NCBI GenBank assembly: GCA_963816315.1 | Contig: CAWFJZ010000026.1 | Coordinates: 124,001 to 188,000 of the forward strand | Source: CADEEN01 sp963816315 | Lineage (GTDB): Bacteria; Pseudomonadota; Gammaproteobacteria; Burkholderiales; Burkholderiaceae_C | Reading direction: 5' to 3' | Length of the DNA: 64,000 nt | In this document: positions 1 to 10,240 of the stretch, piece after piece | Numbering within the stretch: position 1 is the stretch's first letter | Layout of the letters: every line of letters begins with the position of its first letter | Made by a program: the position numbers and the translations under genes | The notes under the pieces: model-generated | Database searches by the model: none | What the model was told of the DNA's origin: nothing | The model's input: the letters and a program-made list of their open reading frames with translations, nothing else

Positions 1-784
1 CGCGCGCATAGTTCTCGTCGGGCACGCGGGTCGGCGGCTTCGTCGTGTCGCCGCCCGGGTAGTCGGCCTTGCGGTTGCCGCGGTGCGAGAGGTAGTAGCC
101 CATCGCCGGCGACAGCGTCACGTCTTCGAGCAACTGGCGAAAGTTGCCGAAGGCGCCTTTCTCCAGCACATCGACGTAAGCCGCGGCCAGGCGCGCGTTG
201 TTGGTGCCGCCGGAGGCGAACCCTTCCATCGACACCACCATGATCTGCGACAGCGCGTAGCCGACGCGCCTTCTCAGCTGGTCGGGCGCGCCGATGTAGG
301 CCTCCCACACCGACCAGTCCCAGACCGCGCTCGGCAGGTTGTTCGGGTCGCGCGTCGGCTCTTCGGCGAGGAGCGCGGCCTGATCGGCGGTGACGCGGTC
401 CCAGTGCGTGCGCTCCACCGCCAGCGCGAACTGCGCCTGCAGCCAGCCGGTGCGCCACTGCGCCTGCGCCGCCGCGGTGTCGGCTTCGGTGCTGCCGAAG
501 GTGGCCTGATTCAAGAAGCGCACCGCCGAAGCCTCCGGCAATTGCACCGGCAGCGACGCGACCGGCGTGCCGGCCGCAGTGGCTTCATCGACCTGCTCGG
601 CCAGGATCTTGGCGTCGGCATTGGCGCCGGGCAGCGTGCTGTAGTCGGTGGGCGGCGGACCGCTGTTGCCGCCGCCGCTGCTGCTGCCGCCGCCGCAGGC
701 GGCGAGGGCAGCCGCCAGCACGACGGCCAGCGCGCTGACGGCGTAGCAAGGGGTGGGGCGCGAGTTGGGGCGAGGCGGGTTCAT
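1..784 (-). CDS. DUF1800 family lipoprotein, N-terminal part (runs off the window)
   Basis: Reading leftward from an ATG at 784, a continuous frame reaches the window edge without a stop. The product starts with a lipoprotein signal peptide (hydrophobic stretch ending LAAC), then a Gly/Ser-rich linker, then the start of a DUF1800 domain: RFLNQATFG near residue 80, LRRRVGYALSQIM, LLEDVTLSPAMGYYLS and PDENYAR just before the edge. DUF1800 proteins are exported proteins of unknown biochemical role, often encoded next to a DUF1501 gene. The chosen start has AAGGAG about 8 bases upstream. An in-frame ATG at 814 would add ten residues and lies directly after the mirrored motif described for 785-978. 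Confidence 0.82.
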   Translation of the reverse strand, partial: MNPPRPNSRPTPCYAVSALAVVLAAALAACGGGSSSGGGNSGPPPTDYSTLPGANADAKILAEQVDEATAAGTPVASLPVQLPEASAVRFLNQATFGSTEADTAAAQAQWRTGWLQAQFALAVERTHWDRVTADQAALLAEEPTRDPNNLPSAVWDWSVWEAYIGAPDQLRRRVGYALSQIMVVSMEGFASGGTNNARLAAAYVDVLEKGAFGNFRQLLEDVTLSPAMGYYLSHRGNRKADYPGGDTTKPPTRVPDENYAR

Positions 785-978
785 CGGGTCTCCTTCGGCT
801 GCTGCTTGTTTCATAGAAGTGCATTTCACACTTCCAGACTAGCTGCGGCCTGTCGTGCCGCGCAAGCGGCTTTGCATGTCTTTACGGCGCCCGGGCCGCG
901 AATGTGCAGAATCCGACGCCTCGCCACCTGTTCACAGGGCTTTCCCTTGTGCGACCATATGGGCGGAATGCACTTCTC
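785..978. promoter_or_regulatory. Divergent intergenic region with an 11-bp mirrored motif at each gene start
   Basis: This 194-bp spacer separates the divergent DUF1800 and DUF6502 genes. The sequence AGAAGTGCATT at 815-825 recurs as its exact reverse complement AATGCACTTCT at 967-977, so the same 11 bases precede each gene in the same orientation. On the plus strand the motif ends one base before the ATG at 979; on the minus strand it directly abuts an ATG at 814. A shared regulator site or a paired post-transcriptional signal is inferred. No clear -35/-10 pair was found. Confidence 0.45.
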
Positions 979-1863
979 ATGAGCACCACCGCCACTTCCG
1001 ACGACGCCGACCGGGCCACGCTCGACGCCGCGCTGGCCGTGCTCGAGCCGCTGGCCGGGCTGCTGCTGTCGCGCGGCTTGCGCCATGCGCGCGCCGAAGA
1101 GCTGTTGAAAGCGGCGTTCGTGCGCGCCGGTGCGCGCGCGTTCGCGGCGCAGGGCAAGCTGCCGTCGGTGAGCACGCTGAGCGTGGCCACGGGGCTGCGG
1201 CGGCGCGAGGTGCAGCGCCTGCTCGACGGTGAGACGGGCGCCAGCCCACCGCCCAAGATCTCGCTGGCTGCGCAGGTGCGCGCTCGCTGGACGAGCGACG
1301 CGCATTACCTCGACGCGCAAGGCCAGCCGCGGCGCCTGCCGCGCACCGCGCCAGAAGGCCAGCCGAGCTTCGCCAGTCTGGCTGCAGCGGTGTCGAAGGA
1401 CGTGCACCCGCGGCCGTTGCTCGACGAGCTGGTGCGCATCGGCGCGGCCGAGGAGGACGGCGAGCATGTGCTGCTGCGCGGCCGCTTCAATGCGCCCGAC
1501 CGCTCGTGGGACTCGCTGGTGGCGATCGGCGGCGCCAACGTGGCCGACCATCTTTCGGCGGTGCTGGTGAATCTGCTGACGCAGCCGCGGCCGCTGTTCG
1601 AGCAGGCGCTGTTCGCCGACGGCCTGACGCAGCAATCGGCACGGCGCGCGGCCGACCTGGCCAAGCAGATGTGGCTGCAGACGGCGCCGGCGGTGACGAG
1701 CAAGTTGCAGACCCTGGTCGATCTGGACGACAAGGCGCCGGACAACGGCTGGCGCATGCGCATCGGCCTGTTCAGCTACATCGCGCCGGCCGAACAAGGC
1801 CAGGCGCCGGTGCGTGTGCGCAGCGCGAAGAGAAAGCTGCGCGCCAAGACAGTGAAGGAGTAG
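979..1863 (+). CDS. DUF6502 family protein
   Basis: The 294-residue protein has no signal peptide or membrane segment. Its N-terminal 80 residues look like a winged-helix-type fold (LLSRGLRHARAEELLKAAF, then VSTLSVATGLRRREVQRLL), typical of DUF6502, a family of unknown function. The C-terminus is strongly basic. The frame is open from 904, but the ATG at 979 is preferred because it begins the conserved part and lies just after the mirrored motif. It is followed by a GTG-started DUF5666 lipoprotein gene after four bases, so the two are probably co-transcribed. The pairing suggests a cytoplasmic regulator with an envelope partner, which is inference. Confidence 0.7.
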   Translation: MSTTATSDDADRATLDAALAVLEPLAGLLLSRGLRHARAEELLKAAFVRAGARAFAAQGKLPSVSTLSVATGLRRREVQRLLDGETGASPPPKISLAAQVRARWTSDAHYLDAQGQPRRLPRTAPEGQPSFASLAAAVSKDVHPRPLLDELVRIGAAEEDGEHVLLRGRFNAPDRSWDSLVAIGGANVADHLSAVLVNLLTQPRPLFEQALFADGLTQQSARRAADLAKQMWLQTAPAVTSKLQTLVDLDDKAPDNGWRMRIGLFSYIAPAEQGQAPVRVRSAKRKLRAKTVKE

Positions 1864-1867
1864 GCGC

Positions 1868-3050
1868 GTGAAGTCGATGATGCAGACGTTCTTGCTGGTG
1901 TGTGGCCTGTCCGTGGCGGCGCTGATGGTGTCCTGCGGCGGCGTCGGCGCCGACGGCACCGGTCCCTCCGGCAATGACGGCAATGACGGCAACGCGGTCA
2001 ACGTCGGCGTGGCCACCGGCATCACCGAGACCACGGTCACGGTGGGCGGCGTGTCGTACGACCGCCGCAGCGCTCGACGTCACCGACGGTTTCGGCAAGC
2101 CGATCGGCGCCGATGACTTGCGCCTGGGCATGTGGCTCGAGGTCAGCGGTGTCGTCGATGAAGCCAGCGCTGCGGCCACCGCGCAGACGATTCGCGTGCG
2201 GCCCGCCGCGCGCGGCGTCGTCAGCGCGGTCGATGGCAGCGGCTTCACGGTGACGGTGCTGCAATCGACGGCGCGCTACGACAACGCGGCGACGGTGGTC
2301 GAGGGCGCCGACTCGGCAGCCGCGATCGTTGCCGGCGACGTGGTCGAAGTGCATGGCCCCCTCGGCGTGGACTCGGGCACCGTCGAAGCCAGCCGCATCG
2401 AACGCTTGGTCGTTGGCGTGCGCAAGCCGGTCGAACTGCGCGGGCGCGTGAACGGTATCGACACCGCTGCGCGCACGCTCACCGTCGGCCGGCAGGCGGT
2501 GCGCTACGACACGGCCGCGCTGACGCTGCGCCAGGCGCTGGCCAACGGCCAGGTGGTGCGCGTATCGTCCGCGGCGGCGCCGGTCGCCGGCCAGCCGTGG
2601 AGCGTGGAGCGCATGACGAGCGATCAGCCACTGCCCGACAACCTCGGCTTCGCCTATGCGGAGGGTGTGACCACCGATTGGGTCAGCGGCCCGACGTTCA
2701 CGCTCGAAGCCGTGCCCGTCAACGCCACCAGCGCCAACAACCGCGGCGCGGTCACGAACAACGGCCAGCGCGTGGCGGTGATCGGCTCGCTCGTCGCGGG
2801 CACGCTCAACGCCAAGTCGGTGGCACGCAGCCTGCCGGGGCAGCCGGTGGTGTTCGTGCTCAGCGCGGCGTTGACCGACTACCAGTCGATCGCCGACTTC
2901 CGCGTGCGCGGCGTGACGATCGATGCCACGTCGGCGGTGTTCGTGGGCGGCGCGCCGACCCTGCTGGCCAACGGCCGCCGCGTCAAGGTGACCGGCAGCG
3001 TCAGCGGACGCAAGCTGATCGCGACGACGGTGGAGTTCCTCAGCGCCTGA
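1868..3050 (+). CDS. DUF5666 domain lipoprotein (one frame break)
   Basis: A GTG start is followed by a lipoprotein signal ending ALMVSCGG and a Gly/Asn/Asp-rich linker. The rest consists of repeated DUF5666-type beta units (for example LRLGMWLEVSG, VVEVHGPL, KVTGSV). The reading frame moves by +1 between about 2063 and 2071; dropping one base joins the signal-peptide part to the domain part and gives a 393-residue product, so this is probably a consensus error. The function of DUF5666 is unknown; the domain resembles small nucleic-acid- or ligand-binding barrels. The gene sits four bases after the DUF6502 gene. Confidence 0.7.
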
Positions 3051-3068
3051 ACTGCTCCGTAGTTCGGT

Positions 3069-4592
3069 CTACTGAACCCGTTTGTAGTTGCTGTACCCGC
3101 CGGATGTCGTCAGCTGCGGCTTCAAGACCAACGCCGTCTGCGGCGGCAACGTCGTCTCGACCATCGAGCCTTGCAGTTTGCAGGCGCCGCCGCCGATCTG
3201 GTCGATCAGGTTGTCGCCGTCCATCAGCTTGGAGTTCGCAACCAGCACCGTCGTCTGCATTGCGGTCGATGCCGGATTGATCAGCACCAGCACCGTGTCG
3301 CCCGCCTTGTCGGTGAAGCGCTCGAAGGCGATCACGTTGCCGCTGGCCTCCGCGGTGCGGAAGTCGCCGATCCGCAGTGCGCGGTTGGCCTTGCGCATCG
3401 ACACGAGCTGCTTCGTCCACGCGAGGTCCGGGTGATTCTCTGCAACGCGGTCCCAGCGCATCGGGGCGCGCATCTCCGGGTCGTCGCCGCCTTCCATCGC
3501 CACCTCGGTGCCGTAGTACAGGTTGACCGCGCCGGGCAGCGTGAACTGCAGCACCTGCGCGAGCCGGCGCGCCTTGGCGTCGGGCACGGTGGTGGCCAGG
3601 CGGGGGGTGTCGTGGTTGTCGAGATAGAGCCAACTCTTGAGCATGTGCTCGTAGTCGGCGTCGCAGATCATGCGCGCGGCCATGCGCGTGAACGTCGGGC
3701 CGTCGATGTCGCGATTCGCCAGCGCGATCATCAGCTTGCGCAGGCCGAAGTGCATCACGCCATCGACCGATGGAAACCACTCGCGCGGGTAGTTCGGGAT
3801 CTCGCCGACGACGAGCGAGCCGGGCTTCTCGGCATGCGCGGCTTTCGTCAGCGCTTCGAGCGGGTTGAAGCCGATGTCGAAGGCGACGTTGAGGCGCCAG
3901 CCATCGACACCGTCGCGCAGGTAGCCGCGCACGACCGAATCTTGCGCGGCCCAGAGGTGGTCGCTGACGGCTTTGTTCTCCAGGTTCAGCTCGGGCAGGT
4001 TCTGTGCGTTCCACCAGGCGCGCGCGCCGCCTTTGTATGGCGTGCCGAAAACAAACCACTCTCTGTACGGGCTGTTGACGTTGGCCTCGGCGTCCTTGAA
4101 CTTCGGCGAGTTGCGGCCCATGTGGTTGAAGACGCCGTCGAGCACGAGCTTCATGCCGCGCTTCTTCGTTTCGGCGGCGAGGTGCTTCACGTCGTCGCGC
4201 GTGCCGTACTCGGGCGAGATGGCGTTGTAGTCGAGCGCGTCGTACTTGTGGTTGGTGTAGGCCAGCACGACGGGGTTCAGGTAAAGCACGTCAGCGCCGA
4301 GTTGCTGCAGGTGGTCGAGCTTGGCTGCGGTGCTGGCGATGTCGCCGCCCCAGAAGTCGATCTCGTGGCTCCAGAGTTTTTCCTTTTCCAGGTACGTGCC
4401 GCGCCTGGGTTCTTCCTTCCAGTCGCGCAGTTTTTTCGGCGCCGGATACAGCGCGCGCTTGGCGTCGAGGTTCGCGCTCGGCGCAAACCGATCGACGAGC
4501 ACCTGATAGACGATCGCGCCGTTGCGCCAGTCGGCCTCGCGTTTTTCGTAGAGCCCGGCAACTTGTTGGTCGAATCTGTTGGCGTGGTTCAT
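3069..4592 (-). CDS. GH13 alpha-amylase-family protein lacking the usual nucleophile Asp
   Basis: The 507-residue protein has a GH13 (beta/alpha)8 barrel starting near NGAIVYQVLVDRF (residue 24) and no signal peptide, so it is probably cytoplasmic. Conserved regions are visible: I as DGVFNHMG, III as VVGEI (acid/base Glu) and IV as YLDNHDT. Region II reads GWRLNVAFDIG, with Asn at about residue 235 where GH13 hydrolases carry the catalytic Asp (GxRxD). It may be inactive, have altered chemistry, or be the result of one base change (GAC to AAC). It is divergent from glgP with a 68-bp spacer, so a role with maltodextrins is likely. Its 3' end faces the DUF5666 gene. Confidence 0.8.
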   Translation of the reverse strand: MNHANRFDQQVAGLYEKREADWRNGAIVYQVLVDRFAPSANLDAKRALYPAPKKLRDWKEEPRRGTYLEKEKLWSHEIDFWGGDIASTAAKLDHLQQLGADVLYLNPVVLAYTNHKYDALDYNAISPEYGTRDDVKHLAAETKKRGMKLVLDGVFNHMGRNSPKFKDAEANVNSPYREWFVFGTPYKGGARAWWNAQNLPELNLENKAVSDHLWAAQDSVVRGYLRDGVDGWRLNVAFDIGFNPLEALTKAAHAEKPGSLVVGEIPNYPREWFPSVDGVMHFGLRKLMIALANRDIDGPTFTRMAARMICDADYEHMLKSWLYLDNHDTPRLATTVPDAKARRLAQVLQFTLPGAVNLYYGTEVAMEGGDDPEMRAPMRWDRVAENHPDLAWTKQLVSMRKANRALRIGDFRTAEASGNVIAFERFTDKAGDTVLVLINPASTAMQTTVLVANSKLMDGDNLIDQIGGGACKLQGSMVETTLPPQTALVLKPQLTTSGGYSNYKRVQ

Positions 4593-4660
4593 CTTCGGTG
4601 GTGCCGGATTGTGGGCTTGAGTGCTATGAACTCACCGTTGACTCGCTGTAGGATGACTGC

Positions 4661-7210
4661 ATGGTTTCGAAGTCAAAATCCATCGTTGTTGCTCCCGCAC
4701 GCGCGGCCGTCAAAAAGGTGGCGCCACGCCGGGCCCCGGCCGCCTCGCGGCCCATCACCGATGATCACCGCATGACCTCCACCATCAAGAAGTCCCCTGC
4801 CAAGCTGGCCAGCGCTTTTGCCCAGATCGTGCAGCGCGAGCTCTCGCAGCGTGCCGATGCAGGCGATGTGCCTTCCCCCGAAGCGCTGTTGTGGGCGGCG
4901 GCGCACGCCAGCCGTGAGTTGCTCGCCGAGCGCTGGGCCGTGACGCAAGCGGCCGATCGCGCCAACAAGACCGCGCGCCGCGTGCATTACCTGAGCATGG
5001 AGTTCCTGATGGGCCGCGCGCTCGGCAACGCCGTCGCCGCGCTCGGCCTCGACGGCGCGCTGCGTGAATCGTCCGCACAAGCCGGCACGCCGCTGCCCGA
5101 CGTGTTGGAGCGCGAAGCCGACGCGGCGCTCGGCAACGGCGGCCTCGGCCGGTTGGCCGCGTGCTTCCTCGACAGCTTTGCCACGCTCGGCCTGCCGTCG
5201 TTCGGCTACGGCGTGCGCTACCAGTACGGCATGTTCGCGCAGCAGATCGCGGGTGGGCGGCAAGTGGAAACGCCGGACGATTGGTTGAAGCGCGGCAACC
5301 CGTGGGAGATTCATCGTCCCGAGCTGCGCTGGTTCGTCGGCTTCGGCGGCCGCGTGCAGGCCGACGGCGCGGGCCGCCGCTGGGTGCCTGCCGAGCGCGT
5401 GATCGCCACCGCGTTCGACTTCATCGTGCCCGGCCACGGCACCGAGCGCGTGAGCACACTGCGCCAGTGGCACGCACAGAGTGAGCAGCCGATCGACTTC
5501 GCCGCCTTCTGCCGCGGCGAGCACCTCGCGTCGGGCCGCGAGCGTCTCTCGGCCGACATGCTCAATTGGGTGCTGTACCCCGACGACAGCACGCACGCCG
5601 GCCGCGAGATGCGGCTGAAGCAGGAGTTCCTGCTCGTCAGCGCGTCGTTGCAAGACATGCTGGCGCGCCACCTGCGCGAAGGCCGTGCGCTGCACGACTT
5701 CGGCCGCCAGAACAGCGTGCACCTGAACGACACGCATCCCGCGCTGGTGCCGGTCGAGCTGATGCGCCTCTTGATCGACGAGCAGGGCCTGGCCTGGGAC
5801 GACGCGTGGAGCATCACGCAGCAGGCGGTGAGCTACACCAATCACACGCTGATGCCCGAAGCGCTCGAGACCTGGGCGGTGCCGCTGTTCGAGGGGCTGC
5901 TGCCGCGGCACATGGAGATCGTCTATGAGATCAACCGCCGCTTCCTCGAAGAGATTCGTGCGCGCTTCCCCGGCGATGCCGATATCGTGCGCCGCCTGTC
6001 GCTGATCGACGAAAACGGCGACCGCCGCGTGCGCATGGCGTCGCTCTCGGTACTCGCGTCGCACAAGGTCAACGGCGTGAGCGCGCTGCACTCCGACCTG
6101 ATGGTCAAGACCATCTTCGCCGACTTCGCCAAGCTCTACCCGGACCGCTTCACGAACATCACCAACGGCGTGACGCCGCGGCGCTGGCTGACGCAGGCCA
6201 ACCCGGCGCTGTCTGCCGTGATCGATGCGCAGATCGGCGACGGCTGGCGCGCCGATGCCGGCGAGTTGAAGGCGCTCGACAAACACGCGCACAAGAAGGC
6301 GCTGCACACCGCGTTCGGCAAAGCCAAGCGCGCCAACAAGGAGCGCCTCGCGGCGCTGGTGCGGCGCGAACTCGGCGTGGTGATCGACCCGGCGAGCCTG
6401 TTCGACGTGCACATCAAGCGCATCCACGAGTACAAGCGCCAGTTGCTGAACCTGCTGCACGTCGTCTCGCGCTACCAGGCCATCGTCGCGCATCCCCACG
6501 CCGATTGGGTGCCGCGCACGGTCATCTTCGCCGGCAAGGCCGCAAGCGCCTACCAGACCGCCAAGGCCATCGTCAACCTGATCCACGACGTGGCGCGCGT
6601 CATCAACAGCGACCCGCGCGTCGGTGACAAGTTGAAGCTCGTCTTCCTGCCGAACTACAGCGTCTCGCTGGCCGAGATCATCCTGCCCGCGGCCGACCTG
6701 TCCGAACAGATCAGCACGGCCGGCACCGAAGCCTCGGGCACCGGCAACATGAAGTTCGCGTTGAACGGCGCCCTGACCATCGGCACCTGGGACGGCGCCA
6801 ACATCGAGATGGCGCAATCGATGGGTGAAGACAACCTGTTCGTCTTCGGCCTGCGTGCCGACGCCGTCGCCAAGACCAAAGCGCTCGGCTACGACCCGCG
6901 CTTGTACGTCGAAGAGAACCATCAATTGAAGCGCGTGCTCGACGCCATCGCGCATGGCGACTTCTCGCCCGGCGAGCCCGAGCGCTACCGCGGTTTGATC
7001 GACGGCCTGCTGAACCGCGACACGTACTTGCTGATGGCCGACTTTGCCGACTACGTGGCCACACAGGGCCGAGTCGATGCGCTGTGGCGCGACAAGGCGG
7101 CGTGGGCCACGTGTGCGATCAAGAACGTCGCGGCGATGGGGCCGTTCTCGTCGGATCGGACGATCCGGGAGTATGTGGAGAAGGTTTGGACGGCGCCTAA
7201 GCGGCGGTAG
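4661..7210 (+). CDS. glgP: Glycogen/maltodextrin phosphorylase
   Basis: The 849-residue protein matches the full length of GT35 phosphorylases, which release glucose-1-phosphate from alpha-1,4-glucans using pyridoxal phosphate. The active-site signature EASGTGNMKF is present, with the PLP-binding Lys near residue 698. Other family blocks are RRVHYLSMEFLMGR near 108, NGGLGRLAACFLDS near 153 and VHLNDTHPAL. The first ~35 residues are basic and Ala/Pro-rich and unlike the family; an in-frame ATG at 4772 would remove them. It is first in a plus-strand run with glgB, glgX and malQ. No frame break was seen. Confidence 0.95.
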   Translation: MVSKSKSIVVAPARAAVKKVAPRRAPAASRPITDDHRMTSTIKKSPAKLASAFAQIVQRELSQRADAGDVPSPEALLWAAAHASRELLAERWAVTQAADRANKTARRVHYLSMEFLMGRALGNAVAALGLDGALRESSAQAGTPLPDVLEREADAALGNGGLGRLAACFLDSFATLGLPSFGYGVRYQYGMFAQQIAGGRQVETPDDWLKRGNPWEIHRPELRWFVGFGGRVQADGAGRRWVPAERVIATAFDFIVPGHGTERVSTLRQWHAQSEQPIDFAAFCRGEHLASGRERLSADMLNWVLYPDDSTHAGREMRLKQEFLLVSASLQDMLARHLREGRALHDFGRQNSVHLNDTHPALVPVELMRLLIDEQGLAWDDAWSITQQAVSYTNHTLMPEALETWAVPLFEGLLPRHMEIVYEINRRFLEEIRARFPGDADIVRRLSLIDENGDRRVRMASLSVLASHKVNGVSALHSDLMVKTIFADFAKLYPDRFTNITNGVTPRRWLTQANPALSAVIDAQIGDGWRADAGELKALDKHAHKKALHTAFGKAKRANKERLAALVRRELGVVIDPASLFDVHIKRIHEYKRQLLNLLHVVSRYQAIVAHPHADWVPRTVIFAGKAASAYQTAKAIVNLIHDVARVINSDPRVGDKLKLVFLPNYSVSLAEIILPAADLSEQISTAGTEASGTGNMKFALNGALTIGTWDGANIEMAQSMGEDNLFVFGLRADAVAKTKALGYDPRLYVEENHQLKRVLDAIAHGDFSPGEPERYRGLIDGLLNRDTYLLMADFADYVATQGRVDALWRDKAAWATCAIKNVAAMGPFSSDRTIREYVEKVWTAPKRR

Positions 7211-7272
7211 GGCTGCAAGATGGCTGAACGGGCAGAGCATCATTGGTACTTCTAATGTGCGGCGACTGAAGA

Positions 7273-9455
7273 ATGCTCAACCAAGAATCAACCAATCGCC
7301 TGACTGGAGCCCGGTGTGGCGATCCCTTCGCCGTGCTCGGCATGCACGCCGACGCCGCCGCTAAGCTTTGGCTGCGCGCGATGCTGCCCGGCGCCACGAG
7401 CGTGGTCGTCATCGACGTCGCCACCGGCAAGCGCGCCGCCGAACTTTCCCTGCGCGACCCTGCCGGACTGTGGGAAGCCGTGATCCCGCGGCGCAAGAAC
7501 CGCTTCGACTACCGCCTCGCGGTGCAATGGGCCAACGGCGACGAAGGCGTGTATGCCGACGCCTATGCCTTCGGCCCGCTGATCCCCGACGCCGATCTGC
7601 ATTTCTTCGGCGAGGGCTCGCACCTGCGGCCCTACACCTTCCTCGGCGCGCACCCGATGGCCGTGGGCGATGTCGAAGGCGTTCGCTTCGCCGTCTGGTC
7701 ACCGAACGCCAGCCGCGTCTCCGTCATCGGCGACTTCAACGCCTGGGACGGCCGCCGCCATCCGATGCGCTCGCGCGGCGGCGGTGGCGTGTGGGAAATC
7801 TTCATTCCGCATGTCGCGGCCGGCGACCGCTACAAGTTCGAGATCCGTTCGCGTGAGGGCCACGTGCTGCCGGCCAAGGCCGACCCGTATGCGCGCGCGG
7901 CCGAGTTGCGGCCGGCCACGGCGAGCATCGTCGCGCCACCGCTGCGCGAAGCGCGTCCGTTGCCCGCGGGCCGCGCCGAAGCCAACGCGCGCAACGCGCC
8001 GCTGTCGATCTACGAGCTGCACGCCGCGTCGTGGCGCCGCCATCCCGACGGCCGCCTGTACTCGTGGGACGAGCTCGCCGCACTCGCTGCCCGCCTACGT
8101 CGCCGACCTCGGCTTCACGCACATCGAGCTGATGCCCATCAGCGAGCATCCGTTCGACGGCTCGTGGGGTTATCAGACGCTCGGCCTGTTCGCTCCCACC
8201 GCACGGCATGGCGAACCGGAAGGCTTCGAGCGTTTCGTCGCCGCCTGCCACGGCAAAGGCATCGGCGTGCTGCTCGACTGGGTACCCGCGCATTTCCCGA
8301 ACGACGCACACGGCCTGGCCCAATTCGACGGCACCGCGCTGTACGAATACGCCGATCCCGCGCGAAGGCTTCCACAAGGACTGGAACACGCTGATCTACA
8401 ACTTCGGCCGCCATGAGGTGAGGAACTTTCTCGTCGGCAGCGCGCTGTACTGGATCGAGCAGTTCGGCGTCGATGGCCTGCGCGTGGACGCCGTGGCCTC
8501 GATGCTCTACCGCGACTACTCGCGCAACGCCGGCGAGTGGATCCCCAACGAATTCGGCGGCCGCGAGAACCTCGAAGCCATCGCGTTCCTGAAGCGCACC
8601 AACGAAGTCATCGGCATCGAATGCCCGGGCGCATTCACCGTCGCCGAAGAGAGCACCGCCTTCCCGGGGGTCAGCGCGCCGACGTACCACGGCGGCCTGG
8701 GCTTTCACTTCAAGTGGAACATGGGCTGGATGCACGACACGCTGGAGTACATCCAGCAAGACCCGGTGCACCGCCGCTGGCACCACGACAAGATGAGCTT
8801 CGGCCTCGTCTATGCGTTCAGCGAAAACTTCATGCTGCCGCTGTCGCACGACGAAGTGGTGCACGGCAAAGGCAGCATCCTCGGCCGCATGCCCGGCGAC
8901 GAGTGGCAGCGCTTCGCCAACCTGCGCGCCTACTTCGGTTTCATGTGGGGCCACCCCGGCAAGAAGCTGCTCTTCATGGGCCAGGAGTTCGCGCAGGGCA
9001 CCGAGTGGAACCACGACATCGAGCTGCCGTGGTGGCTGCTGCAGTACGAACTCCATGCGGGCGTGCAGCGCCTGGTGCGCGACCTGAACAAGCTCTACCG
9101 CGAACAACCGGCGCTGCACGCACTCGACTGCGACGGCGCGGGCTTCGAGTGGATCGACGCCCACGACGGCGAGCGTTCGATCTACTCGTGGGTGCGCAAG
9201 GACGGCCAAGGCGGTCAGGTCATCGCTGTCAGCAACATGACGCCTGTACCGCGCAAGGCCTTCCGCCTCGGCGTGCCCGAAGGCCCAAGCGCATGGCGCG
9301 AAGCCCTCAACACCGACTCCGTCTTCTACGGCGGCAGCAACCTCGGCAATGGCGAAGCACCGCTGAAAGTGCAAGCCGCCAGCAGCCACGGCCGTGCGCA
9401 GTCGATCGAGATGACGATCCCACCGCTGGCCACGGTGTTTCTCATCCCGGCATGA
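7273..9455 (+). CDS. glgB: 1,4-alpha-glucan branching enzyme (two frame breaks)
   Basis: This is a GH13 branching enzyme: an N-terminal carbohydrate-binding region (SVIGDFNAWDG), the catalytic barrel and a C-terminal beta domain. Catalytic blocks are GLRVDAVASMLYRDYSR (nucleophile Asp), VAEESTAFPGVS (Glu) and LPLSHDEVVHGK (Asp). Two +1 breaks, near 8083 and 8360, split it into three frames; removing one base at each restores alignment with the family through LPAYVADLGFTHIELMP and ADPREGFHKDWNT and gives 726 residues, the usual size. Both are probably consensus errors. It lies 62 bases after glgP. Confidence 0.93.
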
Positions 9456-9483
9456 TCGACGCCGGTGCTAGCATCGACTCACG

Positions 9484-9705
9484 ATGATCGACTGGTCCTC
9501 TTGCCCCGTGGTGGAAAGCGACGCCGATCGTGTCGGCGGCGCTTGGGTGTTTCGTGGCACGCGGGTGCCGGTGGCGGCGTTGTTCGAGAACCTCGAAGAC
9601 GGCGTCACGCTCGACCAGTTCATCGAGCTGTTTGCCGGCGTGTCACGGGACCAGGCGCGTGCCGTCCTGGAACACGCCGCGCGCAGCGCGTTGGTCACCG
9701 CCTGA
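9484..9705 (+). CDS. DUF433 family protein (probable antitoxin)
   Basis: The 73-residue protein matches DUF433: VVESDADRVGGAWVFRGTRVPVAALFENLEDG near the start, followed by a short helix-turn-helix-like C-terminus (TLDQFIELFAGVSRDQARAVLEHA). DUF433 proteins are commonly encoded directly before a DUF5615 PIN-like gene and are treated as antitoxins of VapBC-like pairs; that role is known for the family and inferred here. The next gene starts nine bases later. It is set between glgB and glgX and may be an acquired module. Confidence 0.82.
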   Translation: MIDWSSCPVVESDADRVGGAWVFRGTRVPVAALFENLEDGVTLDQFIELFAGVSRDQARAVLEHAARSALVTA

Positions 9706-9714
9706 GCCGGCTGC

Positions 9715-10035
9715 ATGCGCGTGCTGTTCGACCAGGGCACGCCGCTGCCATTGCGGCGCCTGGTGCTACACCACGAAGTGCAGACAGCCTACGAGCTCGG
9801 CTGGTCGCAACTGAAAAACGGCGAGTTGCTCGACGCTGCGGAGCGTGAGGGCTTCGACCTGCTCGTGACCACCGACATGAACCTGCGCTATCAACAGAAC
9901 CTGGCCTCGCGGCGCATCGGCATCGTGGTGCTGCGCACGACGAGTTGGCCGCGCATCGAAGCCGCGGCGGCGGCGGTCATCAGCGCCATCGATGGCTTGA
10001 CTGCTGGTGGCTACGTGGAAGTTTCGGTGCCATGA
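9715..10035 (+). CDS. DUF5615 PIN-like protein (probable toxin)
   Basis: This 106-residue protein is of the DUF5615 type, a PIN-like nuclease fold. It begins MRVLFDQGTPLPLRRL with an early Asp, contains ELGWSQLKNGELL with an acidic Glu, and VTTDMNLRYQQNL with a paired Asp, consistent with a metal-binding acidic cluster. Partnered with the preceding DUF433 gene it forms a toxin-antitoxin-like pair; RNase activity is inferred from the fold and not seen directly. Confidence 0.8.
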   Translation: MRVLFDQGTPLPLRRLVLHHEVQTAYELGWSQLKNGELLDAAEREGFDLLVTTDMNLRYQQNLASRRIGIVVLRTTSWPRIEAAAAAVISAIDGLTAGGYVEVSVP

Positions 10036-10240
10036 CCACCATGCGGCTGCTTTGGCTGCTCGGCCACGCGAAATCACAATGCCTGCAGGCACGAGGGCGC
10101 GGGCTCGCCGGAGACGATTCCGTTATCCCATTGAGGTCAACTTCGACAACGATCCCGAGTGGTCGTATTGGCTTGGCGTCAAGGAAGGCATCGAAGAAAG
10201 GCGAAACGTCGCTGGCCGAGCGTCTGCGCGTTCGATCACA

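Noticed and set aside
4673..7243. 856-codon open frame antisense to glgP
   Set aside because: High-GC third positions leave the antisense frame open; the peptide is Arg/His/Val-rich with no domain and the plus strand encodes a perfect phosphorylase.
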